Notes: generated by a model from the letters alone, not told the origin. A DNA stretch of 7,463 nt from Chthoniobacterales bacterium (GCA_025980625.1 JAICXG010000140.1:1-7463); one strand, 5' to 3'. Numbered from the stretch's first letter, positions 1-6,429 are shown. Translations and numbers: made by a program.

Positions 1-1
1 A

Positions 2-1846
2 CATCACGCCCACGCGCACGAAGGTCACGAGCATCATGAGCTCGGCTGGTGGCGAACCTATATTTTCTCGACCGATCACAAGGTGATCGGAATTCAATAC
101 CTCCTCACCGGCCTCTGTTTTCTCCTCTTCGGTTTCATCCTGATGATGCTGATGCGCTGGCAGCTGGCTTATCCGGGGCAGCGGCTGCCGGTGATCGGCG
201 ACATGATCGGAAATGTCCTCGGCCCGGGCGCGATGGCCAACGGGGTGATGACGCCGGAATTCTACAACTCGTTAGGGGCGATGCACGGCACGATCATGAT
301 CTTTCTCGGGATCGTGCCGGTGGCGTTCGCGGCCTTCGGGAATTTTGTCGTGCCGCTGCAAATCGGCGCGCCCGACATGTGTTTCCCAAAGGTCAACATG
401 GCGAGCTACTGGGCCTATTTTGTCGGCGGCGCGATCATGTTCGCGAGCTTTTTCGTGCCGGGCGGCGCGGCCAAGGGCGGCTGGACTTCCTATACGCCGC
501 TGGCCGTGATCGATGACAAGGGGCCGGGTCATCTCATGATCTTCAACGGGCAAACGATGTGGCTGATCGCCTTCATTTTCCTGATCACGTCGTCATTGTT
601 AGGCTCGGTCAACTTTATCGCCACCATCATTCAATTGCGGGCCAAGGGCATGACCTGGATGCGGCTGCCTTTCTTCGTCTGGGCGCAGTTTGTGACGGCC
701 TTCTTACTCCTCCTGGCGTTCCCGCCGCTGGAGTCGGCCATCATCATGCAATTGATGGATCGAGTCGCGGCCACGAGCTTTTTTCTTCCCCATGGTCTGG
801 TGGTGAACGGCGCGGCGGTCTCGATCAGCGGCGGGGGCAGCCCGTTGCTCTGGCAACATCTCTTTTGGTTCCTGGCGCATCCGGAGGTTTACGTGCTGGT
901 CCTGCCGGGAATGGGAATCGTGGCTGAAATCCTAGCGAACAACACGCGCAAGCCGCTCTGGGGTTACAAGTCGCTTGTCCTCGCCATCCTTGTGCTCGGC
1001 TTTCTTTCCTTCATCGTCTGGGCGCATCACATGTGGCTTACCGGCATGGGGTCGGTGGTGAGCGCGTTTTTCCAGACCACGACCGTGATCATTTCGATTC
1101 CGTCGGTGATTATCTTGAGCGCGTTTTTCATTTCACTCTGGGGCGGGTCGATCCGCTTTACCGTGCCAATGCTTTTCGCGACGACCTTTTTGCCGATGTT
1201 CGGAATCGGCGGCCTCACCGGCATCCCGCTCGCGTTCAACACGGCGGATCTTTATTTGCATGACACCTATTACGTGATCGCGCACTTCCATTACCTCGTC
1301 GCGCCGGGAACGATCTTCGCGGTCTTCGCCGGGATTTATTATTGGTTCCCGAAAGCGACCGGGCGAAAGATGAGCGAGTTCTGGGGGAGAGTGCATTTCT
1401 GGCCGACGATGATCTGCATGAACGTGATCTTTCTGCCGATGTTTTTGCAGGGCATGCTAGGAATGCACCGCCGCTGGTACGATGGCGGGCAGGGCTGGAA
1501 CTTGGCGGCGGAGAAGGTCTGGGGCCTAAGCGGTTTCCACTGGAATATGCCGATCTCGATCGCAGCCTGGGTGATGGGTCTTGCGCAAATTCCTTTCATC
1601 ATCAATTTCTTCTGGAGCATGCGCCACGGGCAAAAAGTGAACGATAACCCGTGGGACGCGACCACTCTGGAATGGACCGCGCCTTCGCCGCCGCCACATG
1701 GGAACTTCCTGGTGGCCCCGGTCGCCTATCGCGGACCCTACGAGTACAGCCTGCCGGGCCGGGCAAAAGATTACACAATGCAAACCGAACCGGTTCAGCC
1801 TAACGAACGCAGGCTTCCCGAGCCCGCGTTCTCCTTAGGGCACTAA
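2..1846 (+). CDS. ctaD: Cytochrome c oxidase subunit I, aa3/A-type (5' partial)
   Basis: Catalytic subunit holding haem a and the haem a3-CuB centre that reduces O2 and pumps protons in the cytoplasmic membrane. The frame is open from base 2, so the true start lies upstream; 614 residues are visible. The GTG at 83 is not the start, because the conserved STDHKVIG stretch runs straight through it. Visible ligands: low-spin haem His at 284-286 (MHGT); HPEVY at 878-892 with the CuB His and the cross-linked Tyr; the CuB His pair at 1025-1030; HDTYYVIAHFHY at 1259-1294 with the Mg-site His-Asp and both haem His. D-channel Asn, Asp (374-376) and the HPEV Glu are present. The K-channel Lys position (1112-1114) is Ile. 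The visible N-terminus is His-rich. The C-terminal NPWDATTLEW segment and a short tail are typical. About 12 membrane segments are expected. First gene of the visible operon; 36 bases precede ctaE. Confidence 0.97.
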   Translation, partial: HHAHAHEGHEHHELGWWRTYIFSTDHKVIGIQYLLTGLCFLLFGFILMMLMRWQLAYPGQRLPVIGDMIGNVLGPGAMANGVMTPEFYNSLGAMHGTIMIFLGIVPVAFAAFGNFVVPLQIGAPDMCFPKVNMASYWAYFVGGAIMFASFFVPGGAAKGGWTSYTPLAVIDDKGPGHLMIFNGQTMWLIAFIFLITSSLLGSVNFIATIIQLRAKGMTWMRLPFFVWAQFVTAFLLLLAFPPLESAIIMQLMDRVAATSFFLPHGLVVNGAAVSISGGGSPLLWQHLFWFLAHPEVYVLVLPGMGIVAEILANNTRKPLWGYKSLVLAILVLGFLSFIVWAHHMWLTGMGSVVSAFFQTTTVIISIPSVIILSAFFISLWGGSIRFTVPMLFATTFLPMFGIGGLTGIPLAFNTADLYLHDTYYVIAHFHYLVAPGTIFAVFAGIYYWFPKATGRKMSEFWGRVHFWPTMICMNVIFLPMFLQGMLGMHRRWYDGGQGWNLAAEKVWGLSGFHWNMPISIAAWVMGLAQIPFIINFFWSMRHGQKVNDNPWDATTLEWTAPSPPPHGNFLVAPVAYRGPYEYSLPGRAKDYTMQTEPVQPNERRLPEPAFSLGH

Positions 1847-1882
1847 GCCTGAATCGAGCTCACGCCTAACGAATCAACTTAG
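1847..1882 (+). other. ctaD-ctaE intergenic spacer
   Basis: A 36-base gap with no recognisable ribosome binding site, promoter or terminator. It contains one copy of the iterated octamer (CCTAACGA, 1865-1872), 17 bases before the ctaE ATG and 58 bases after another copy in the ctaD tail (1799-1806). Confidence 0.6.
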
Positions 1883-2758
1883 ATGGAAATTCCTTACACA
1901 GTTACTGCCAGGCCAGATACCGGCCTTTGGAATGCCAAGGTCGGCATCTGGCTCTTCCTCGCCTCGGAGGTGATGCTCTTCGGCGGGCTCTTTTCCGCCT
2001 ACATTTTCCTCCGGCTCGACGCCCAGCCCGGGTATTGGCCGCACGGTCTGCTCAACGTTCCGGTCGGCACGTTCAACACCGCCATCCTCATTGTCTCCTC
2101 AGTGACGGTGGTGCTGGCTTGGGCGGCCCTGAAAATGCGACAGTTCGTCCGCTACAAGGTCTATATGGCACTCACGATCCTGTGCGGGATCGTCTTTCTG
2201 GTCGTCAAACTGGGCTATGAGTGGCCGCAGAAATACGATCACTTCGGCGCCTACATCAAACCAAGCGCGCTGGAGAAATACGAAAAATATTTGGGCAACA
2301 AACATCTCCTGGCTGAGGGGCTGGCGCCGCGACTCGAGATCACCGGTCATCTGCACAACCGCGAAGCGCTGCACGACCCCAACATCAAGGACTATGAAGT
2401 GGCGCTCGATCCGGTTTATACCGATCCAACCAACCCACAGATGGATCGGCCGCATTTCCTTTATGTGCCGCCAACCGATAAGATCGGGGTGATCGAGAAA
2501 GCCGACGTAGAGCGGGCGACGATGTTCATCCCGACGCACAACACTTACTTCGCAAGCTACTTTACGATCACTGGGCTGCATGGTCTCCATGTGCTTGCGG
2601 GGGTGCTCGTTTTTATCTACATGTGGCTGCCGGCGAGCACGAGGTTATACCGGCAGAATCCCGAGCACCTCGCAAATCGGGTTGAGGTAGCGGGCTTGTT
2701 CTGGCATTTTGTTGATCTCGTCTGGATATTTGTTTTTCCGCTCTTCTACCTGCTCTAG
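1883..2758 (+). CDS. ctaE: Cytochrome c oxidase subunit III
   Basis: Integral membrane subunit that stabilises subunit I and its proton-uptake path. At 291 residues it has the five-helix layout of short bacterial forms: helices near residues 19-41, 64-83, 93-111, 222-248 and 268-290. Family marks are SEVMLFGG with the conserved membrane Glu (E29), GLHGLHVLAG (231-240) and the C-terminal WHFVDLVWIFVFPL. It is longer than the roughly 200 residues of five-helix homologues because residues about 112-218, between helices 3 and 4, form a long charged segment rich in Asp, Pro, His and Tyr. By analogy with mitochondrial subunit III topology this loop should face the periplasm. The ATG at 1883 has no clear ribosome binding site but is the first Met in frame and leads directly into the conserved N-terminus. 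ctaF follows after 3 bases. Confidence 0.95.
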   Translation: MEIPYTVTARPDTGLWNAKVGIWLFLASEVMLFGGLFSAYIFLRLDAQPGYWPHGLLNVPVGTFNTAILIVSSVTVVLAWAALKMRQFVRYKVYMALTILCGIVFLVVKLGYEWPQKYDHFGAYIKPSALEKYEKYLGNKHLLAEGLAPRLEITGHLHNREALHDPNIKDYEVALDPVYTDPTNPQMDRPHFLYVPPTDKIGVIEKADVERATMFIPTHNTYFASYFTITGLHGLHVLAGVLVFIYMWLPASTRLYRQNPEHLANRVEVAGLFWHFVDLVWIFVFPLFYLL

Positions 2759-2761
2759 CCG

Positions 2762-3112
2762 ATGAATAATCCGCCTGACACTGCCCCGATCGAGCGCGAG
2801 ACGGAGCATTATGCGCCGCAAGGCCACGACGTGAGCAAACACGTCCGCGGTTATCTCATCGTCGGCGGAATGTTGCTCTTCTTCACGGCGCTGACGGTGT
2901 TCCTCTCTTATGTTAACTTCGGCACCGAAAAGGCCAATGTAGCGGTGGCGGTGGTGGTGGCGACGATCAAGGCTGGCTTGGTCGCTTATATTTTCATGCA
3001 TCTCTCGGCGGAGAAGAAGCTCATTTACCGCATCCTGATTTTCACCGGCATTTTCGTCCTCGGCCTTTTTTGGCTCACCTATCTTAGCTGGTACGACCCG
3101 ATCGTTCGCTGA
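2762..3112 (+). CDS. ctaF: Cytochrome c oxidase subunit IV (prokaryotic type)
   Basis: Small accessory subunit of the oxidase, 116 residues. A hydrophilic N-terminus of about 30 residues is followed by three predicted membrane helices (about 31-51, 58-80, 88-108). The second helix carries the pattern ATIKAGLVAYIFMHL, characteristic of the bacterial COX4 family (caa3/cyo subunit IV), and the short loop after it is basic. It sits 3 bases after ctaE and 1 base before the next gene, so coupled translation is likely. The role of this subunit is loosely defined even in model organisms (assembly or stability of the CuB site), so the family call is surer than the function. No Shine-Dalgarno sequence is visible before the ATG. 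Confidence 0.88.
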   Translation: MNNPPDTAPIERETEHYAPQGHDVSKHVRGYLIVGGMLLFFTALTVFLSYVNFGTEKANVAVAVVVATIKAGLVAYIFMHLSAEKKLIYRILIFTGIFVLGLFWLTYLSWYDPIVR

Positions 3113-3113
3113 T

Positions 3114-3323
3114 ATGTCGCTCAAGGCTTTCCACATCGTCTTTATCATCTTTTCCACCGGGCTGGCCTTCGGCAGCGGCATGTGGTGTCTCTGGGTCCGA
3201 CGGGTTTCTGATGCGCCCAACTACCTCTTTGGCGCGATCTTTTCCTTCGCGGTCGCACTCGCGCTGATCGTTTACGGCTGCTGGTTTTGGAGAAAGATGA
3301 AGCGGCTGCGTTTGATCAGATGA
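3114..3323 (+). CDS. Small two-helix membrane protein of the cox operon, unknown function
   Basis: A 69-residue protein starting one base after the ctaF stop. It has two predicted membrane helices (about 6-27 and 37-58) joined by a short loop (RRVSDAPN) and a strongly basic C-terminus (RKMKRLRLIR), which by the positive-inside rule should be cytoplasmic, placing both ends inside. No metal-binding cluster or catalytic motif is visible; the two Cys (25 and 56) lie in or near membrane segments. From memory, short proteins starting MSL(K/R)AFHIVFI accompany oxidase genes in Verrucomicrobia and Acidobacteria, but I know of no assigned function. Its stop overlaps the start of the next gene (ATGA at 3320-3323). 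Tight packing between ctaF and ctaC argues that it is real and works with the oxidase, as a small subunit or assembly aid (inference). Confidence 0.8.
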   Translation: MSLKAFHIVFIIFSTGLAFGSGMWCLWVRRVSDAPNYLFGAIFSFAVALALIVYGCWFWRKMKRLRLIR

Positions 3324-3580
3324 AAGCCAGATTACTCCTCGTCACTCTCTTCTTCTGGGTTTCGCAGGCAGCCGAGGTTTTCGCCTGCGCCACCTGCATG
3401 GGCGATAAGAACTCACCGGCCACCGCGCACATGGCGATAGCCATTTGGGTCATGATTGCCGCCATCATGTCTGTCCTCGGCGGCATCGGCGCATTCAGCT
3501 TCCAGCTTTGGCGTCACGCGACAACCCCCTTGGAGCCGCACGAGCAATTGATCACCGAGGATCTCGATCGCTATGATTAG
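3320..3580 (+). CDS. Small exported CxxC single-helix membrane protein, unknown function
   Basis: An 86-residue protein. The ATG at 3320 was chosen because it overlaps the previous stop (ATGA) and gives a clean signal peptide; an in-frame TTG at 3287 would put charged residues in front of it. Residues 1-22 look like a signal sequence (KAR, then a hydrophobic core, ending EVFA) with likely cleavage before Cys23. The mature protein would begin CATCMGD, a CxxC pair (C23, C26), followed by a linker, one membrane helix (about 38-62) and an acidic cytoplasmic tail (EPHEQLITEDLDRYD). The layout puts CxxC on the periplasmic face, suiting copper binding or thiol-disulfide exchange near the CuA or CuB site. 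From memory, similar CxxCxGD proteins occur in oxidase clusters of other phyla, but I know of no characterised one. A lipoprotein is less likely because Phe at -2 does not fit a lipobox. Its last 8 bases overlap ctaC. Confidence 0.78.
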   Translation: MKARLLLVTLFFWVSQAAEVFACATCMGDKNSPATAHMAIAIWVMIAAIMSVLGGIGAFSFQLWRHATTPLEPHEQLITEDLDRYD

Positions 3581-4445
3581 TCTCGCCGTCATAAACGAGT
3601 TCCTCGGGATGCCGCCAAACGCTTCGGCGGACGGCTACCAGGTCGATCATATCATTGAGTTCAGCCATTGGTTCATGGGCGTCCTTTTTGTCGGATGGTG
3701 GGCGTTTTTTATTTTCGCTCTCTGGCGGTTTCGACAAAAGCGCAACCCCACCGCCAGCCATGAAGGAGTCACCAGCGGCATCTCCACTCATCTCGAGTTC
3801 GCAGTCATTCTGATCGACGCCCTCTTGCTGGTGGGGTTCGCCATTCCACTCTGGGCGAAACGGGTCAATAAAATTCCCGACGAAAAGGAGGCGATCGTGG
3901 TCCATGCGGTGGGTCAGCAATTTAACTGGAACTTCCACCTTCCGGGACCGGATGGTGTCTTCGGCCGGCGCGACATCTACCTCGAGAGCAACTCCAATCC
4001 GCTCGGGATCGATTCGAACGATCCAAATTCCAGGGATGACCTCGTGGTCTTGGGCGAATTGCACGTCCCCATCAATCGCGATGTCATTGTCGATGTCTCG
4101 TCGAAAGATGTGATTCACAATTTCGATATTCCAGCCATGCGAATGGCGCAGGACGCGATTCCAGGGCAGGTGATTCCGCTCTGGTTTAAACCGATCAAGA
4201 CCGGCACGTTCGAAATTGTCTGTGGGCAACTCTGCGGGCTCGGGCACTACGCGATGAAAGGCACAGTTGTTGTCGATACGCCAGCCGATTACCAGGCGTG
4301 GTTGAAGGAACGCGCCCAACTCGCCGGCACCCCCACCGCGCCGCCGGCCCTCCAGCGTCCACCGGGCGAAGCTGGCCCAGGTTCAACTCCCGGCAGCGTG
4401 CCACCCCCGGGCGCTCCGAAAAACCAAAAGCCCGGCGGCGGATAA
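3573..4445 (+). CDS. ctaC: Cytochrome c oxidase subunit II (CuA subunit)
   Basis: Accepts electrons from cytochrome c through the binuclear CuA centre and passes them to subunit I. It has 290 residues: a short N-terminal segment, helices at about 33-52 and 74-96, a periplasmic cupredoxin domain (about 105-240) and a Pro/Gly-rich tail (about 252-290) with no CxxCH, so this is not a caa3-type fusion. CuA ligands are all visible: H182 (DVIHNF), C217 and C221 (CGQLCGLGH), H225 and M228, with the canonical 35-residue spacing from first His to first Cys. Two usual residues differ: the aromatic electron-entry motif (usually QWYW) reads QFNW, giving Phe117 for the first Trp, and the residue between the Cys pair is Gln219 where many oxidases have a Mg-binding Glu. 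The start overlaps the previous gene by 8 bases. Subunit II usually precedes subunit I; here it comes fourth among the structural genes, after two small genes. Confidence 0.95.
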   Translation: MISLAVINEFLGMPPNASADGYQVDHIIEFSHWFMGVLFVGWWAFFIFALWRFRQKRNPTASHEGVTSGISTHLEFAVILIDALLLVGFAIPLWAKRVNKIPDEKEAIVVHAVGQQFNWNFHLPGPDGVFGRRDIYLESNSNPLGIDSNDPNSRDDLVVLGELHVPINRDVIVDVSSKDVIHNFDIPAMRMAQDAIPGQVIPLWFKPIKTGTFEIVCGQLCGLGHYAMKGTVVVDTPADYQAWLKERAQLAGTPTAPPALQRPPGEAGPGSTPGSVPPPGAPKNQKPGGG

Positions 4446-4486
4446 ATTGGTGGCCCGGCCTTGCGCCGGAATTTCACCACGACCTG

Positions 4487-5533
4487 ATGCGCTCATCCGC
4501 TGCTGAACCCAACCGTTTTCTCCGCTGCTTCGCCTGGTTCACCGCCGCCGCCACTCTCCTGCTCATTTGCAGCGGCGGAATGGTAACGAGCAAAGGCGTC
4601 GGGCTGGCGGTGCCGGATTGGCCGACCACTTTCGGCTACAACATGTTTTTTTTCCCGGTTTCAAAATGGGTGGGCGGAATTTTCTTCGAGCACACTCATC
4701 GATTGATCGCGTCGGTGATTGGCTTTCTCACGATCATCCTTGCCCTTTGGCTGGCGCGATCGAAAGCGCCCGGCTGGGTGAAAACGCTGGGCTGGGGCTC
4801 GTTAGGCGCGGTCGTCTTGCAGGGAATTCTCGGTGGTCTGCGCGTTACCTTGCTCAAGGACCAGATCGGGATCTTTCATGCCTGCCTGGCGCAGGCTTTT
4901 CTCGGACTCCTTGTCCTGATTGCGCTTGCGCTCTCGCCCGTGTGGCAACGGCTGCGCTTCACTGCGGCTGTTCTGCCACGTTCGCTCGCGGTGCTGTCGA
5001 TCGTGATCACAAGTTTGATCTACGGACAACTCGCGCTCGGTGCGACGATGCGGCATCAGCATCGCGACCTTTCGATCACGGATTTCCCGCTTGCCTACGG
5101 TCAGTTTATTCCAGCGACCGACCCGGCGACGATCGCCCGGATCAACCAGGCGCGCGACGCGCAGGCGCTCTCCGATGTCAGCCCGGCGCAAATCTGGCTG
5201 CAAATGGCCCATCGCTTCCTCGCCCTGGTGATCGCCCTAACGATCGCAGCTTTTGCGCTTCTCGTTAGGCGAAACGCGCAGGCCGCACCGGCGCTCCTGC
5301 GCAGGCTCTCCAGCCTTTGGCTCGGTCTCGTGCTCGCGCAAATCGGGCTCGGCGCCTGGACGATCTGGAGCAACAAGGCGGCCGATATTGCGACCGCGCA
5401 TGTCGCGCTGGGGGCAATCACTTTTGCCACTGCGATTGTGATCACGGCGGTCGTGCTACGTTTGCGTTATCTTGCAGAAATGCGGACACCGTCCGAGCAA
5501 ACCACTCCACTCGCGGAGGTAGCGGCTTCATGA
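4487..5533 (+). CDS. ctaA: Haem A synthase (CtaA/COX15 family)
   Basis: Oxidises the C8 methyl of haem O to a formyl group, giving the haem A needed by subunit I. It has 348 residues and about eight membrane helices in two related halves. The expected haem-ligand histidines are visible: EHTHR (E68, H71), FHACLAQ (H131), MAHRFLAL (H242) and TAHVALGA (H305). The first extracytoplasmic loop has GVGLAVPDWPTTFG and lacks the Cys pair found in Bacillus-type CtaA. The ATG at 4487 lies 41 bases after ctaC and fits the family N-terminus; the frame stays open upstream, but that part runs through the repetitive end of ctaC and resembles nothing. No strong ribosome binding site is visible. It ends in an ATGA overlap with ctaB. 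The gene carries three of the eight TCGTTAGG copies, two as a close inverted pair. Confidence 0.93.
   Translation: MRSSAAEPNRFLRCFAWFTAAATLLLICSGGMVTSKGVGLAVPDWPTTFGYNMFFFPVSKWVGGIFFEHTHRLIASVIGFLTIILALWLARSKAPGWVKTLGWGSLGAVVLQGILGGLRVTLLKDQIGIFHACLAQAFLGLLVLIALALSPVWQRLRFTAAVLPRSLAVLSIVITSLIYGQLALGATMRHQHRDLSITDFPLAYGQFIPATDPATIARINQARDAQALSDVSPAQIWLQMAHRFLALVIALTIAAFALLVRRNAQAAPALLRRLSSLWLGLVLAQIGLGAWTIWSNKAADIATAHVALGAITFATAIVITAVVLRLRYLAEMRTPSEQTTPLAEVAAS
5236..5269. repeat. Inverted pair of the octamer inside ctaA
   Basis: CCTAACGA (5236-5243) and TCGTTAGG (5262-5269) form a perfect 8-base inverted repeat with an 18-base spacer that includes TCGC...GCGC, allowing a few further pairs. 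It lies within coding sequence, so terminator activity would be disruptive; it may simply be two neighbouring copies of the dispersed word. Confidence 0.6.
5515..5519 (+). promoter_or_regulatory. Ribosome binding site of ctaB
   Basis: GGAGG lies 10 bases before the ATG at 5530, inside the last codons of ctaA. It is the only strong Shine-Dalgarno match in the operon and supports the ATG at 5530 over in-frame positions further upstream. The other genes lack such a site and probably rely on coupling or SD-independent initiation (inference). Confidence 0.6.
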
Positions 5534-6429
5534 AAACCGCCGTGATCGAACCGCCCGCCCTGCCGATCGAGCGCGGCTGGACCATGGCCGATCTCGCCCA
5601 GCTGGTGAAGGCGCGTCTCACTTTTCTCGTTCTGATCACGACCGCGGTCGGTTTTTATGTTGGCTGGCAGGGACCGATGGATTACATGGCGCTGCTCCAC
5701 GCGATTTTCGGCACTGCACTCGCCGCCGGCGGAGCCGCCGCGCTCAATCAGTGGTGGGAGCACAAATATGACGCTCTGATGGTGCGAACTCGCGCCCGAC
5801 CTATTCCCGGTGGCCGCATGACAGTGCGCGAAGGGCTGATTGTGGGAGTCCTGCTTGGTTCAGCCGGCGTCGTTTATCTCGCGATCATTGTCAATCTGAT
5901 CAGCGCAATGCTGGCCGCGGCCACGATCGCGATTTACCTCTTTGCTTACACCCCGCTCAAGCGCATCACGGTCGCGAACACCCTCGTCGGCGCGGTTCCC
6001 GGCGCGCTCCCGCCGCTCATCGGCTGGGCCGCGGCCCGCAACGATCTTGTGCTGCCGGCATGGACGCTTTTTGCGATCCTGTTTTTCTGGCAATTGCCGC
6101 ACTTCTTCGCGATCGGCTGGATTTATCGTGAAGATTATCTCCGCGGCGGTTTCGTCATGCTTTCCGGGGAAGACCTCGAAGGCGCGCGCACCGGCCGGCA
6201 AAGTGTTCTCTTCACTTTGCTGCTGCTGGTTGCGAGCCTCACGCCCGTTTGGTTGGGAATCGCCCGCCTCGTGTATCTGCCGATCGCGTTGTCGTTAGGC
6301 GCGATTTTTCTCCTGCTTGCTTTCCGCTTCCAAACACAGCGTACGCCGTCGAGCGCGCGCCAATTATTTCTCGGCTCGATCATTTACCTGCCGCTCCTCC
6401 TCGGCGCACTGGTTTTGGTAAAGCGATGA
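5530..6429 (+). CDS. ctaB: Protoheme IX farnesyltransferase (haem O synthase)
   Basis: Integral membrane prenyltransferase of the UbiA superfamily that transfers a farnesyl group to haem B to make haem O, the substrate of CtaA. It has 299 residues, normal for the family, with about nine helices. The first Mg-diphosphate motif is NQWWEHKYDALMVRT (N73, E77, D81, R86, T87), with Glu in place of the first Asp, a variant I remember from other bacterial CtaB proteins. Further signatures are YTPLKR (140-145), the VGAVPGALPPLIGW stretch, WQLPHFFAIGW (187-197) and REDY (200-203). The ATG overlaps the ctaA stop and is preceded by GGAGG. Its stop overlaps the start of the SCO gene (ATGA at 6426). Direct linkage to ctaA supports haem A formation over a haem O-only oxidase. 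Confidence 0.95.
   Translation: MKTAVIEPPALPIERGWTMADLAQLVKARLTFLVLITTAVGFYVGWQGPMDYMALLHAIFGTALAAGGAAALNQWWEHKYDALMVRTRARPIPGGRMTVREGLIVGVLLGSAGVVYLAIIVNLISAMLAAATIAIYLFAYTPLKRITVANTLVGAVPGALPPLIGWAAARNDLVLPAWTLFAILFFWQLPHFFAIGWIYREDYLRGGFVMLSGEDLEGARTGRQSVLFTLLLLVASLTPVWLGIARLVYLPIALSLGAIFLLLAFRFQTQRTPSSARQLFLGSIIYLPLLLGALVLVKR

Noticed and set aside
269..276. Telomere-like TTAGG repeat
   Set aside because: The copies are single and dispersed rather than tandem, and lie in bacterial coding genes; the resemblance is only to the core letters.
3287..3319. TTG start for the CxxC mini-protein
   Set aside because: It would add 11 charged or polar residues before the signal peptide; the ATG at 3320 forms an ATGA overlap as elsewhere in the operon.
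3385..3399. Haem c attachment site (CxxCH) in the small CxxC protein
   Set aside because: The residue after the second Cys is Met, not His, so covalent haem binding is not supported.
3552..4319. Long open frame (255 codons) on the minus strand opposite ctaC
   Set aside because: The plus strand clearly encodes a complete CuA subunit there; the minus frame matches no family and is a by-product of GC-rich codon use. The same holds for other antisense and out-of-frame stretches.
4298..4486. 63-codon upstream extension of ctaA overlapping the ctaC tail
   Set aside because: The extension is a frame-shifted reading of the Pro/Gly-rich ctaC end, resembles no CtaA N-terminus, and a good ATG lies at 4487.
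5317..5529. Upstream extension of ctaB into ctaA
   Set aside because: The ATG at 5530 overlaps the ctaA stop, has GGAGG 10 bases before it and gives a normal-length protein.
6249..6425. Upstream extension of the SCO gene into ctaB
   Set aside because: The ATG at 6426 overlaps the ctaB stop and puts the single membrane anchor at the expected place.
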